DNA of 64,000 bases from Sambucus nigra (GCA_949130495.1 OX422221.1:144803405-144867404); one strand, 5' to 3'. Positions 11,847-24,829 are shown, counted from the first letter of the stretch. Notes: generated by a model from the sequence alone, not told the origin. Numbers and translations are program-made.

Positions 11847-13974
11847 TTGAACTGCCATTGTTGATCACCATTATCATGATGACCAGTAAGTCATTGTGCG
11901 GGTAAAGTACACCTGATAAGTCATCCTTAGAGAAGATAATGATAAGATGATTTTTTACCTTTCCAGGGCGAGTTTCCAAACAATCAACTAATTTGATTTG
12001 TCTAACATGAGCACAAGCCTTTGCCTTATTGAGCTAGGCTTTCCTTTCTATCGATTCATCCACGCCACTAGTGTCATATCCTGTTACGAAGTTACACCCA
12101 AAGGAGATCATCTTAACTTCATGTACATGCTCATTAGGTATATTTAGATCATCTTCCAAATTTCCATCTCTTCCCCTTTTTACTCATCCACCTTTTTACA
12201 ATGGGACTTGACTTAACATCTGGGTTTCTGCTCATCTAGTCAGCTACCTTTATCAACAAACTTTGTCAGTTTGCCCCGTCTGAAGCTATTTTCAATCTTG
12301 CTCTTTAGAGTAGGGTAAATGTTAATGTTATGGCCATGATCCTTATAGAACTCACAATACTTATCCTTATCGCTTCAGTTGGGTGTAGATTTTAATTTAC
12401 CTGGCCATTTAAGTTTGTTACTTCCTCAAATCTCATCTAGTTTGCAGTGCAAGCCTACGATAAGCAGGGTTTATTCATTAAATTTCCTCAGCTTCTCAAT
12501 TTTCTTTTCCTGCGGCTTCTCCTTCTTATTAAATTTCTTGCCGACATTGAATATGACATAATTAGATTCCTTTACTACCATTGCGTCCTCAGCATTCATA
12601 ATTTTTCCCATCTTGGTAAGGAGCTCGACCATTGTGCTCGACGGTTCTTTAGCTAGCGTCCAATATAGCTTTACAGGAAACAAATAACTCATGATAGCGG
12701 CAATGGGAGTTTTCTCGTCATAATAGACCACCTCAAGATTCTCTACATTGAATGGAATGATGAATTCCCTTACTGTTTCATTCGCCCTCTATTAGATGTT
12801 TAGCATTGAATGGTAATGGGAGTTTTCTCGTCATAATAGACCACCTCAATATTCTATACATTGAGTGGCATGATGAATTCCCTTACTGTTTCATTCGCCC
12901 TCTATCAGGTGGACCAGTCATTTCCTCGACTTCATACCACAATAAAAATTATTGACAAAAAGGTCGTCCAACTGCTTAATAGTTAATATCTACCCTATTA
13001 GCGCCATTATACCATAACTGAGCTGACATAGTAATAGTTTTAGGGAAAGCCCTACAGCCTCTTTCATTAGATATGGAGTAGATATCTAAAGCATCCTGAT
13101 ATTAATCCACGTGTAGCGTTGAATTAGATTTCCCATCATACTGGGGGTGATAATTGATGGTTTTAATTTAGCATGGGTTAGATAACTCACTACTACAACT
13201 ATTAATGGCAATCCTTGAATGAAGCCCCTCTGCAAGGGGTTCTTTGTTTTGATGATTTTGCCAATCCGATCTTCTAGGCATTAGATGGACCCTTTCCAAG
13301 GTTGTTCTCCTTTCTTGGACTTTTCTATGATGGTATTATTGGATTTGTCTCAGCTTTCGACTGAGTTCTCTTCCTAAAAATTATGTTCAGTCTTTTTAAC
13401 CCCCACACACTAGGCTATGATCTGGATGAGCATTCCACTCTTCCCATATTAGAGCTTCTTAGATCCTCCCTCCCTTATCTGTATTGATGTTCCCTTGATT
13501 CTCTTAGAACTAATCGATCAAATTATGAGTCTCTTTTTAGTTTTCCATAAATACTTGAACGATCTAAGGAAGACGTCACCTCGTCATCATATTCTTCAAA
13601 TTTGAGGGTAGAGGTTACCCTTGGGTGATAGGATCTGTCATCTTGGCTTGATTCATAGTGACTAGAGCTGTTACTTTCGACTCATGTGTCCAAATCCAAT
13701 CGTTTAGGATTTTTGATTGCTCAGTCGTGATGAGCCTGCTTCCTATCCTTGTAAGGAGGTGGGGTATAATATCTCATCTCCCATAAGGGATTCCACCCTT
13801 TGTTAGGGTAACTAGGTTTAATTCAAGCTTATTTCGACCATTTAGAAAATTCTGTGTTAGTTGCTTCACACTTTCCAACATAACCTCCCGACCTCTTGTC
13901 AGGCTCATTAAAATTTCCTGTAGGTCACCCATACCATAGGAATTAAGTTGGAAATTCCTTGAGCGGTTCAACTT
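11847..13974 (-). pseudogene. Tat-like Ty3/gypsy gag and protease remnant
   Basis: Minus-strand reading from 13971 gives a gag start-like frame, then broken gag core (13700-12800), then a gag C-terminal piece at 12731-12471 (KLYWTLAKEPSSTMVELLTK and KIMNAEDAMVVKES, matching the L---PP-S--EL---A-KY--AE-A pattern), then a protease segment at 11979-11850 (IIIFSKDDLSGVLYPHNDLL then NNGSS). In related elements the catalytic motif is DNGSS or DGGSS; here the Asp position reads Asn. The CACTA insertion lies directly after this motif, and coding similarity resumes at 6233. Many stops; no autonomous function. Confidence 0.75.
12702..12905. repeat. 91-bp direct duplication inside the gypsy gag
   Basis: A segment at 12702-12792 is repeated at 12815-12905, starting aatgggagttttctcgtca and ending cattcgccctctat, with about five differences and a 22-base spacer. 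A local duplication within the dead gag region. Confidence 0.85.
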
Positions 13975-14652
13975 ATTTTTGGTTTTTCTGTTATGTACAA
14001 AGTATTTTTAGAAAAAAAAAGGATTGTAATACTAGAAAACAGAGTATAACAATTGTTTTAGAATTTTTTTATTGAAAAGAAGGTTTTCAAGACTAGAAAG
14101 GGTAAATCCAATGGTAAGTTTAGGAATTAAACAAAATCTAATGATAGTTGATTGAAAATGATTCTAACCCATCAAGAACCTATGTTGAATTGAATTGTAA
14201 TCCACTGGTTTACTAGAAAGCAGGTATCTTAGAGTTTAAAAGAAAATAATGGTAGAAAATAACGAAAGGCTTGTTGCCTTGCCACAGATGGTGTTAATCT
14301 ATTATCACCTAAAATTGTTTTATTAATTTGATCTTAGCCAAAGCATTCAGCCTTAAACGATAATAGATGATGAGATCAATGAAATACTTATCTAATACTT
14401 ACTATAGAGTGAAATGAGAGAAAAAAACAATGCCTACGTCCATAACTGCAAGTGTAGGTAGTATTAATTTTGTAGAATGAGAATGTGTAATCTCACTCAC
14501 GTTGGTTTCTCCTGATTACTCCATGACGCCTTAAATATGGGAATATGACTATTTTTTTATGGACTATCACAACCGATCCACTAGAATATGACATGGGCAT
14601 TATTTTTATACAATAAACAAGTACCCACTTTATTAGATAATAGGGGATTAAT
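13975..14652 (-). other. Probable gypsy leader / LTR edge
   Basis: Sequence upstream (minus-strand sense) of the Tat-like gag. A block near 14281-14298 reads attaacaccatctgtggc on the minus strand. It resembles the TGGCGCC-TCTGTGGG block at the LTR/primer-binding-site junction of many Tat-type elements but is mutated. If right, the 5' LTR lies to the right and is interrupted by the hAT element at 14653. LTR ends could not be located. Confidence 0.35.
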
Positions 14653-15199
14653 TAGACCTAGCAAAATGAGGCACGACACGATAACACGACACGAATCGAC
14701 ACGAAGTTATAAGTTAATGGGTTGACCCTTAATGGCTTCAAGTCATATCAGTGTCAACCCGATAAGACACGATAGTTAACGGGTCGAGTTAGGGTTAACC
14801 CCCTTGATCCGTTAATACCCGATAAAACCCGTTATGACCCATTAATTGAAGTAAATAAGATATACTTTTGGAACTTGTAAATATTTTAAGTAGCATAATG
14901 TTAATTTAATCATAATGAATTTTACTAAATGAGAGATTTAGTAATGCCAATGAATTAATGGGTCTATTTGGGTTCAAAAATGAGATAATATGTCAACTTG
15001 TATACAATTAAAAATAATTCATTATCTTAATGGATATTAACGAGTGAACATGACAGAACACGATAACATAACGGGTCGAGTTTGGATATGATTTTTTCAC
15101 ACGATAAAAAAGTCACCCGTTTAGACACGAACCCAATAAGACCCGAACACGAATAAAAACGACACGAACACAACTCGATACGACGCATTGACAGGTCTA
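14653..15199. mobile_element. Non-autonomous hAT element, 547 bp
   Basis: Perfect 8-bp target duplication GGATTAAT at 14645-14652 and 15200-15207. The terminal inverted repeats start tagacct on both sides (left tagacctagcaaaatgaggc; right, reverse-complemented, tagacctgtcaatgcgtcgt). The subterminal zones are packed with cacgacacg/cgtgtcgtg-type motifs and the centre is AT-rich. There is no open frame of note. Terminus sequence, 8-bp duplication and layout together identify hAT. Confidence 0.92.
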
Positions 15200-15207
15200 G
15201 GATTAAT

Positions 15208-15637
15208 TATAAAGTTAGCATGGGAAAAAATGGGTGGAAGATCGTTTGTTTATTTCCAGTGTGTGAGTGAGTTCATGGCATCATCCCACTATCTGATTAA
15301 TTGGTAATGGACATATAATTGCACATGTGTTATATGTGATAGCAAGGCCAAGAAGAATGGTTGAGGCCTCTCTTGATCATATTTGAGCTAATCTCATTGT
15401 TCACTTGAGCTGACCTCATTCTAGATAATTAGGAGGCCTAGTGTCTTCTTCTATTTAGTTTAGGGATCATACCTTATTTATGGTACAATAGTGGGAATGG
15501 GGGACTTAGAAATGAATGTGTTTGTGATGTGGATTTAATTCGTATGTGTTAATAGGGTTTTGGTTAAGTGTTTTAGTCTCATAGTTAATAATGATAGTAA
15601 AATGGTATTGGTTGTTTGACTCTTCGCCCATAAACAT

Positions 15638-15678
<41 letters not shown>

Positions 15679-16108
15679 AATCTTTACTTCAACAGTGGCA
15701 CATTTGTCGATATTTTTGATTTACCTTTACATATTCTCCACGCTATTTAGATATCTCCACCAAACTAATTTTGATACAATCGAGATATTAAAATTTGTAT
15801 CATATTTGAAGGGTAAGTTGTAAATATACAGAACAACCGATGGACATGTTTTTATTGGAAATACAAAATTTTAAAATAATTTTTGTAACTCAAATTTAGT
15901 ATTTAATTTTTAATTTTTTGAAAATATTTGATAAGTGATATTTTTAAAATAGTAATAAATTTTTAAAGTAATATTATTATACACGAGAAAAGTTTCAAAT
16001 TTGAAAATAAACATAGATTGAATGGGAATAACCTAGATCACTTATTATCCTAGGCTATATTTAGCCCTCCCACGCTCCGTCTAACCCATATTTTTCCCCT
16101 CCAACCCA
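15208..16108. other. Unannotated DNA with a (CT)n tract
   Basis: Contains an uninterrupted (CT)n tract at about 15640-15675. Nothing else recognised. The left part could be the remainder of the Tat-like LTR. Confidence 0.4.
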
Positions 16109-16931
16109 CGGTGGCGGAGCCAGGATTTTCCAACCTGTCGAGCTGAGTTAAGAGTGATTTTTTAGGGTTTCGAGGGCGGAAGGCTATTTTTGAGTTTTTT
16201 TTATTATTTACCAAATAATTACTTAATATTGATTTAATCTAATGGAAAGAGAAACATATGGTGATTGATTAAAGATTTTAAACCTTAAAAAATAGACGCA
16301 TAAATAAAAATAAAAATTTGTAATTTAAACTAGCCTTCCCTAAAATTAATCTTAACATCAATCCTAAAACTAATAACTTGGGATTTCGAAAATTAACATA
16401 CCTTGATGATGAAGAATATGTTTGAAACAAAATCTCCAACCAATAATAAATAAACATGTAATAAATGAGAAACGAAAATCAAAATTATAAAATTTACTTG
16501 TATAAAAATTAAGGCCTTTAAAAACATAAGATTATGGATTTGGAGTAGATAGAGATTAAAATACATGAGTCATAAAAAATTGCCTTCACCGAATCACAAC
16601 TGTTTTATTACTGCCGACATCACCAAAATTGGGGGATCATTGTATTTTTCTTAGAGAAAAAAATATGCCTTGTTTTGTTTAAGAAGGGTTTTGTTTTTTA
16701 ATTAAGGGAAACTTGGGCTGCTATGTATAAGGTGTGATCATGTGCAATGACAAGGATGAGTTGAGTAAAAGATTAAATGGGCTTGGTGTGGGCATGGGCT
16801 GATATTTGGGTGGGGTGGGCTATTATCTAATATATTGGGTTGGGTTAATATATATTAGTGGTGCTAATTTCGTTTGGTTTAACTGGACCTGGGCTACATC
16901 TCGATCCAGCCAACTCAAACCTCCGCCCCTG
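16109..16931. mobile_element. Candidate hAT (Tip100-type ends) non-autonomous element
   Basis: The left end cggtggcggagccaggattt and the reverse-complemented right end caggggcggaggtttgagtt share a GGGGCGGAG-type terminus seen in Tip100-class hAT elements. The flanking octamers ccaaccca and ctaacctc agree at only 5 of 8 positions, so the target duplication is weak. The interior is AT-rich and noncoding. Confidence 0.4.
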
Positions 16932-17793
16932 CTAACCTCACCCATCTTCTTGTGTTATTCTTAAGGTAATAAAATTTATAGGGGGTCTTTATTACACAAT
17001 ATATAAAATTTGAATTGAGAAACACAATTAGGGTTGAATTTTATTAAAAACCCCTAATAATGCATCTAAAATTAACAAACCACTCCGGTTAACTCATAAA
17101 TTAATTAATATATTATGAACAAACACCACAATAGAATAAAAAATACCTAATGAATATATGTGTATTTTTTATTCAACATATCACAAAGCAAATCAAAGTT
17201 TCATATAAATTAATAATGTTTATATTTAATTTTTACATCACATATAAGAAGGGTTATACAATTAGGAACTACTAATCAAACATATTCACAGTGATGCATA
17301 CAAAGTTCTAAAATATCACGGGAACATATTTATCCATAAAAATCCGAAATATAAACTTCTACCATCGTCTTAATTGTAAAAATTCGTATATTATGATATT
17401 ATGGTTGACACTGTCCCAAGATTAAGATATAAAATTGCTAAAACAATTTATATATCACTCTTAGCATGCAAGGAATCAATATAAATAAACACAACAATAT
17501 ATAAAGATGAAATATGATAAAACTCAAATAGCAATCTGAACCATCAACACAACTACACTCAAGGAATATAAAGGTGTCTCATTATCCAAAATATTAAAAT
17601 CAACCCATAAACCTCAATAACAATGTCTAAGTCTCAACCCACAAACATAAACTAAAAAATATACATGCCAACAATTTCTACATTGATACAAGCTCCTGAA
17701 ATTAAATTATTATCTCAATGCGCACAAACTAAAAAGTAAAATTGATACCTACTAGAAGGAAGCTGCATCAAATAGGCAAACTAAAAAGTAAAA

Positions 17794-17795
<2 letters not shown>
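16932..17795. other. AT-rich DNA, nothing recognised
   Basis: No open frames or terminal repeats noted. Confidence 0.4.
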
Positions 17796-17878
<83 letters not shown>

Positions 17879-17884
17879 ATTATT

Positions 17885-17916
<32 letters not shown>

Positions 17917-17965
17917 GGTTGTGATTGTTGTTGTTGTTGTTGTTGTTGTTGTTTTGTTGTTGTTT
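17796..17965. repeat. Compound (TTA)n-(TTG)n microsatellite
   Basis: About 85 bases of ATT repeats grade into about 70 bases of GTT repeats with a few interruptions. Poly-Leu (+) and poly-Asn (-) frames across it are artefacts. Confidence 0.97.
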
Positions 17966-19840
17966 GCATTTGATTTGTAATGGCGATAGGAGGTTGAGAG
18001 TGACCCAATTGAAAACTCGGATTGATTTGTAGTTGTGATTGTATTTTGAATTATAGTGTTGATATGAGTTTAAGGGAGGCCAATTCAAAATTCGGAATTA
18101 CCAGAAGTGACTGTGCCCTTATTCGACAACCAGTTGCCAAAATTAACCTGTATACCTTTGTCTTGGGGTGAAAATGAGATTATGGGGTGAATAACATAAT
18201 ATTGAAGCCAAAAGACTTAGATAAAATCCCTAACACTTTATGAGGTACCAAAGTAATTTGTGTAAAGTGATTGTGTTTTATTGTAATACTCCTCTTAGTA
18301 AATTGAATACTATATGCTTATGTTAAGGTTAAAAATGGTCTTTAGGGGAAAAAGATTAAAAACAACAATGAAGTGTACTGTATATAGAGAGACACAAATA
18401 TCCCAAAAGATACAAAATAAATTTTTTGAGGCGATTATGTCCTCATCGGACACTTTATTTTATACATTCACTAGTATACTCTTGTTTCGGGTTTGAAATG
18501 GGATAATGAGATGAAAAACTAAAAATAAAAATAAAGAGTCTTGGAAAGAGGAACAAGCACCTTAAAATGTACCCAAGTAATATGTTAGAAGTAATCGTGT
18601 CCTCATCCGATAGATGGTTTCCTAATATGCAACTACAAGAAGCTATCATCAACTTACAAGATTATTCTTATTGTATTCGTCAAAGCATTGTCGTGTTGGC
18701 TTCTTCTCTCGTCTCTCGGTACATTTCTCATTCATAGAATCATTTTCCTTATGGAAAGAAATGGACTTACAAATTGATGAATTGTCAAGGATGCATAATA
18801 TAAAATACCCTGGATCATTTTATTTTCTGACGGAATTTTTTGTGTCCTCTCTAGTGTATGTACAATAAACTAATAAAATAATACTTTTTATTTTAATGAT
18901 TGTTGTTGGTATTTGGGCAGAGCTCCCCAATAATTCGAAGTGCCTTATAGACAATGAAGGACTTGGTTAGTAGTATGACTTCACCGAAGAACAAAAAGGA
19001 GCATGAGTGAAGGATAAAAATATCAATCAGGTTTGTTTCACTATAGTAAATACCGAAAAATTTGGTGAGACTACTTAAACTTTATTTAATTATTGGTAAA
19101 GACAAGCACGAACGTATGTTTTTGGAGTGTGAATATCTCGGCCCTTGTATAAAATTGTAATTGTATGTAAATATGCTTAAAATAGTATCGGTAGAATGCG
19201 AGAGAGAACTAAAATTATAATTATATGTAAATATGCCACTTATAGGTAACTAAGAGAACCCATGTTAGAAACTAAATAAGGAATATTCACACTTAAGTAG
19301 TTGTTTGCAAGATTTTTGCATGAAATAAAAAGATAAGCATTGCTACCGGGAAGTTAAAATAAAAGTATTATTAAATACAGTTACATTGTAGCAATAGCAG
19401 AACTTGGCAGGTAATACCTTTCCAAGACTAAAGACAAGGATCCCCACAAATTATTTTCCTACCAGTTATCCATAAAGGAATGTTGAGTGAACTGTACCCA
19501 ACTTGAATCACTTGAATTGCAACAAAAACAAAACCACGATCACATAGCCTAACACCGACCTATCTGCCACAAGTTTACATCCCGTGGTTGACATATAACA
19601 GAAATTGATCTCACATTCAGTGTGTCGATAAATACCTGTACATGTACATACAATCATACCACAATATTAAGACACCAATAAGATGACTGATTTAAAGAGA
19701 ACAATGTTTATATCTTGACTTTTCATCGAGTCTCAAACTCATAATAAGACAAAGTAGTTATTTTAAAATCATCAGTCACATTAAATACCAAATCAATGAC
19801 AAATAATATATACATGAATATAACAAACACCTCTACCACT
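17966..19840. other. Unannotated AT-rich DNA
   Basis: Short open frames only. Two loosely similar stretches (18400-18470 and 18590-18625, both containing gtcctcatc-ga) may be an old duplication. No domain recognised. Confidence 0.4.
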
Positions 19841-19920
19841 AGTTTATATCAAATGGTTTAACAAACAACATAAAATGGTTAACCATTTTATGTTGTTTGT
19901 TAAACCATTTGATATAAACT
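19841..19920. repeat. Perfect 80-bp palindrome
   Basis: The 40 bases at 19841-19880 are followed with no spacer by their exact reverse complement at 19881-19920; the centre reads ggtt|aacc. Pairing stops at 19840/19921 (t opposite t). The right arm abuts the DNAJC17-like fragment, so the ATG at 19875 lies inside the palindrome and is not a natural start. Confidence 0.97.
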
Positions 19921-19939
19921 TTGGGCAAAGTTTACTTGC

Positions 19940-20530
19940 TTTTACTTTCTACTCGATCCCAAAATCTCAAAACGAGGAAGAAAGAATCGCTAGGAAGCTT
20001 AAAGAAGAGATTGCTAGAATCTGTGTTGTTCATGCCGCTAAAGCAACTTCTGCATTGAAGAAAGAACCAATAATAGGGAGAAAGGAGAGGATGGATGGTG
20101 GGGAGGGTGGGTTAGATAAGGAAAAGGTGATAAAGGTATCTTGGGAAAAGGTTGGTGAGGATTATAGTGATCAACGATTAAGGGAGATGTTCGAGAAATT
20201 TGGCGAGGTTGAAGATGTAGTTATAAAATGTTCCAAGAAGAAGAGATTGGCACTGATTGTGATGGCATCCAAAAATGCAGTTGTTGCTACCACTGGGACC
20301 ATGTGAGAGAATATCTCAAATCCTCTACTTGTTTTGCCTCTTCAACCATCTTTCGTGTTTCTAAGTTCCCAAAAACCTACTGAACCTGATGGTCCAACGT
20401 TAATCAATAAGGTTGGTCCTCGATATTAGGCATTTGAAGTTACAGAGTTGTAGAGGCTCTAAAAGGCTGCTGAAAGACAAAAGTGACTTGAAGCACATTA
20501 AAGATCGATTGTAAAAAATTACTATCTGGT
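19940..20530 (+). pseudogene. DNAJC17-like (J-domain/RRM protein) fragment
   Basis: An open frame to 20306 encodes, in order, EEERIARKLKEEIARI, a linker, then GGLDKEKVIKVSWEKVGEDY, QRLREMFEKFGEVEDVVIK and CSKKKRLALIVMASK. This matches the coiled-coil plus RRM part of plant DNAJC17-type proteins, spliceosome-associated factors with an N-terminal J domain. The J domain is absent. After a TGA at 20304-20306 similarity continues (SNPLLVLPLQPS, KPTEPDGPTLINKVG and a KAAERQK-like tail) through several stops to about 20530. No intron interrupts the aligned part, so it may be a retro-copied or transposon-captured 5'-truncated copy. The left break is at or near the palindrome. Not expected to be functional. 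Confidence 0.8.
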
Positions 20531-23500
20531 GCTAAGATCTTCCTAGTTTGAACCAAGAGGAAAACTGTATCAAATATTTCCATTGTTGTGAAAGAAATAT
20601 TATTCTTCTCAACATGATACCATCGCTGTTACAGTTGCATTATAATATACCATTGCGAGAGGTCATGTGTATCAATAACTAGTTTTAGATTTGAATTTAA
20701 AAAAAAATCTTCTAAAGAAGATATACTTCCTATTCTAAATGAAAGTTTCCAAAGATTAAAAACTTTATCTTGAAGAGGCGGTCTCATTGGCAACACGTTA
20801 ACCAATTTCACGCGTTGGGTAATGATAGTCAATGCAATTTGGACTAAACTACCATAAGGAACACAAATGAAAGAAAAAACTCAACACACTTGATATAAAT
20901 TCAAATTTTATGAACATTAAATTCTTAACCATTATAGTCATTCCAATAAAACAAATTGCATCTACAAAACTAAGTTTGACATCCAATTCATGATATCTTT
21001 GTTACAGGAAAACAACTGAGTAACTACAAGAAAACAACTTTCCTTCCATTGGTTTTATAATGTTTTAGAGCATTATCGTTTCTTCTAGTTATTATGATTT
21101 AATAATGAGATCTAGAGAAAGAGAAAATAAATAGGTAAAACTTTGGTCGAAGAAATAATAAGGTCATGTTTGTGATGACCTTACAACTGCTTTCATACCT
21201 TGATGTCTCAAAAATTATAGGCAGTCCCCTTTTGAGCATTCCAAATTCTCGAATGTGAATTCCAAAAAAACATCATCATCAGCCAATTGAAGAATAAAAT
21301 CCCAAGCAAAACATAAATTTGTATACTCTACACTCTGATTTTTCACATTGGTCTAGGTTCGTTTTCCTTCTTCCCAGTGGTTGTATCAAATTCATGATGG
21401 TCATGTCAAGTCTAACCATCCACTTATTTAAAAAGGACCTTGAGGTTGAAAAAATTTACCATTTATGTTTTTTTTCTGATATCATTTTAAAGTTTATATA
21501 AATTGTAATTTAGAGTTTAAAAATTTGTCTATGTGATTGATTTTGAATATAAATTATTGACAACTAGTGAATTATTCAAATATGATTGGAATAATAGGAC
21601 ATTAATTCATGGCTATTGAGTACTCTATCTTTACAAACCACCATTTTTAAATTAGTGTTCACGTAGTATGGATATGATAAAACAAAGAGAAAAACTTCAT
21701 TCTATATCGAGAGAACAATTTCTCTAATACCATCTCTAGTAAAACTCTTACAACATTAAAAAAGAACTTAATATGCAAAGGTGACTATGCATATGTTAAC
21801 CAAAAGGGAAGAGAGGGCTTATACTGATGATGATAATTAACTTATGTTAATTAATTCTTTATTGATGTCAGAGGCAGAGCGTATGTTCTCATTTGATTTA
21901 ATCTTAGAAATTGAGTATACTTCTTGTTTTTTTATCATGTTGACATGAATTTGATAGTTGAAATTTGAATTTAATAATTTAGATCATCATAAATCACAAA
22001 AACTCAAACCAAATGAGCATTAAAAATGAACAACAAAATCTTGATCTGTGTATTCCTATCTTTATATGTCAAATACTAATTTGAAATGCATACTTTCACC
22101 AAGAAAGTTTGTCAAATGCATGTATTGAAAACCTGAAGATATTACGCCCTCTGCCTTAAATATGACATCAACCTCTCTTCTATCAAAGGTTTTGGTGAGT
22201 TCACATCCAAGTGTAAAAGAAAAACGTGTGACATTGGTTATAAGGAATTACCAACTTATTGGTCTATTTGCATGTGTTTTAAACGAAGACATTTCCAAAT
22301 ATAAAAATCTAACATGAACTCTAAAATAGAGACCATTGAGGCACATCTCCACCAGTCTTTTATTTTTTTAAGTACTTAATGAACATATCCAGCAGATAGT
22401 TTCAACTAAAGCTTAGTATGCCAAATCGGAACCTAATGAGCGTATAAAGAATTGTTATATTGGAATATCAACAATCTGAAATAAACCAAAGCCATAATAA
22501 TGAACATCAACCGATGCAGTGTGGAACAATGAACATTCATCGATGCGAGAAAATGTCTACCTAAATGAACATAACTTTGCGCATATGTACTTGTATTGGT
22601 AGCATTGATGGAACATGACAATGTTGATCTATCACTAGAAGTAAAAAACAATTTTTCATAAGATATGGTAATTATATCACAAATTAAAAGCATAACATGT
22701 ATAAGAGCAACAAAGATACCTATTATTTAGTAGCCATAACAGTTGGATTGATAATTCTTCAACCATGCACTGGAATGTTAGATGTGGGATGCCAATATCG
22801 AAAATTATTGGCGATGCACATGCATGAGTAGGAGTTTGTACCCGGTCAATTCATTCGTGTAAAAGCAAAAGCCCAAATGAGTAAAAACTATGCCTTTTCT
22901 CAAATAGATAAAAAAATTATAAAAGTAACCTACAAACACAATAGAACATGTGTAATTTGAAGCAAATAAGTACTTTAAATTGTTTCTATAAATTTCACAT
23001 AACTTTGTACATAAAATGAATAACTATGCATAAAACAATTAATGTAAACTGTATTGAATATGAAAATAAGGACTAATGACAACTACCGCATCTAGAATAA
23101 TTTTTTCATTGCCTTTTCTCTTGCCTTTACCTTGATCAGAACTTCTTGCAATGTTTTGATTTTTGGACACCTTTAATTAATCAACAAAAAATAATATTAG
23201 TAAAAAATAATAAAAAGGAATCTTAGTTAAAAAGTATATTAGTTCCACATTTTGATTCTATAAATACGTCAATCTGAATTGTATTTATCATAGATTCATC
23301 TCGAATAACAACTCTAAGGCGCCTACGTCATATAAATTCAACTTATGAAGCCAAAAAATTAATACCAAACATTAAAACATACATGTGTGATATTACATGT
23401 AAGAAACCCATTTACACATTGAAAAAATAGAAAACACATTACACAAACCAACATTATAATCAACACCAATATACACAAAACATTATACATGTAAAAAAAT

Positions 23501-23880
23501 ATGTTGAGGACGTTAGGTTTAGTCCAATATACATATTCAAATGGTAAAAAATATTCCCAGAAGATAAACAAAGGATTTATACTTATCATTCATAAAAAGC
23601 CAAAATTGGATTCTTGTACACCAAAAAATGCATTCTTGAACAAATTATGAGAATTACTTTTCTTATTTAGTGAAACGTAGAAAAATATTAAAAATATAAA
23701 ATTATCATGACCCACCTCCTTTGATTTCTTTCTAAATCAAATGACAGAAAAAGTTATGTAAGGATTGAAACTCAAGAGATCCTAACTAAAAAAATAAACA
23801 TCGACTAGTCAAATCAAAATGAAAAAACTGAAGAAAACAAATTTGATAACTTTAGTTCAAGTAGATCTAATGAATCACAA
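20531..23880. other. Unannotated AT-rich DNA, possibly the body of a second CACTA element
   Basis: No recognisable coding domain. The right part (about 22.4-24.17 kb) could belong to the CACTA element that ends at 24340, but the opposite CACTA terminus was not found. A (GT)n tract occupies 23885-23902. Confidence 0.3.
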
Positions 23881-24169
23881 ATTCGTGTGTGTGTGTGTGT
23901 GTATTGGGATTGAAATCTGATACCTGCAAGCCTAAATATGAAACCTTCAAGCCCTAAATATGAAACCTTCATAGATACTTTTAAAACATGGGAGATAGAA
24001 AATTACCTCAGTGGAGAGAGATACAGAGTAGAGCTGAGCGAAGAGAGAGAGATGAGCGGGAAGAGATCTCAAAGCACGGAAAGATGGATGAGCGTGGGTG
24101 GGCGGGAAATGAGAAGACTAAGAGAGCGGGAGCGTAAAGTGAGTATAGTGAATTTTTTAGGTTATTTTA

Positions 24170-24340
24170 TATTTTAGTCGAGTGTACTCAATTTTGGCAC
24201 ACTTTAAAATAGTGCCAAATTTTAGCACTGTTTTAAAGTGTGCCAAATTGTCAATAAACTGTGCCAGATTTTGGCACAGTTCTAAACTGTGCCAGATTTT
24301 TAATATCAGGGTGTGCCAAATTACTGTTTTTGGTGTAGTG
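24170..24340. mobile_element. Terminus of a second CACTA element
   Basis: The segment ends in TTTTTGGTGTAGTG at 24340, the inverted form of a CACTACACCAAAAA terminus. It is preceded by repeated subterminal motifs of the form tgtgccaaatt/aattttggcaca (about seven copies in 24200-24320), different from those of the element at 6234-11846, so it is a separate family. A GAGA-rich stretch just inside (24020-24140) resembles a 5' untranslated region. No matching left end was found, so the element is truncated or its other end is too decayed. Confidence 0.7.
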
Positions 24341-24829
24341 GTTGCACATTCCAAAAACCCTACAAGTATAATTTATATGCACATATTAGCATTAAGTATT
24401 ACCACAACATTAATATTTCTTATTTACAAATTAAAATGTCGAACGACTAGCATCGACTCTCAACCTCATCTTAAGCTAATGAAGTTATCTTCAACTAATC
24501 AATCACAACATTGAATCAATGACAAATGTATCAAAAAATAAATTGACAAACAACAAAAATATGATCATATGATTTAACAAACAATAGAAATATGACCGCT
24601 TATTCCAACATGAAGTAGTAAGAAGATAAACTAATCCATAAAATAAAATGAACAAATTTATGCGTGATACTTGTATGGAATTTGATGAAAGCGGTGACAC
24701 TAATGTTTGCGCCTTTAGTTTTGAGAAGTATCAATCAATACCCAATAAGCAAACCTTCGAGTTCATTAATAGTCATCTATGTGTCTTATAGTGTGGTAAT
24801 CACACTTAGATCCATGTTTGTGGTTAAAG

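Noticed and set aside
13187..13205. cactactacaactatt as a CACTA terminus
   Set aside because: It lies within the gypsy gag remnant, has no subterminal repeats and no partner end.
17742..18088. Open frames of poly-Leu (+) and poly-Asn (-)
   Set aside because: Products of the (TTA)n-(TTG)n microsatellite.
19875..19940. ATG start of the DNAJC17-like frame as a genuine start codon
   Set aside because: The ATG lies inside the palindrome and the first residues do not match the family, so it is a chance start.
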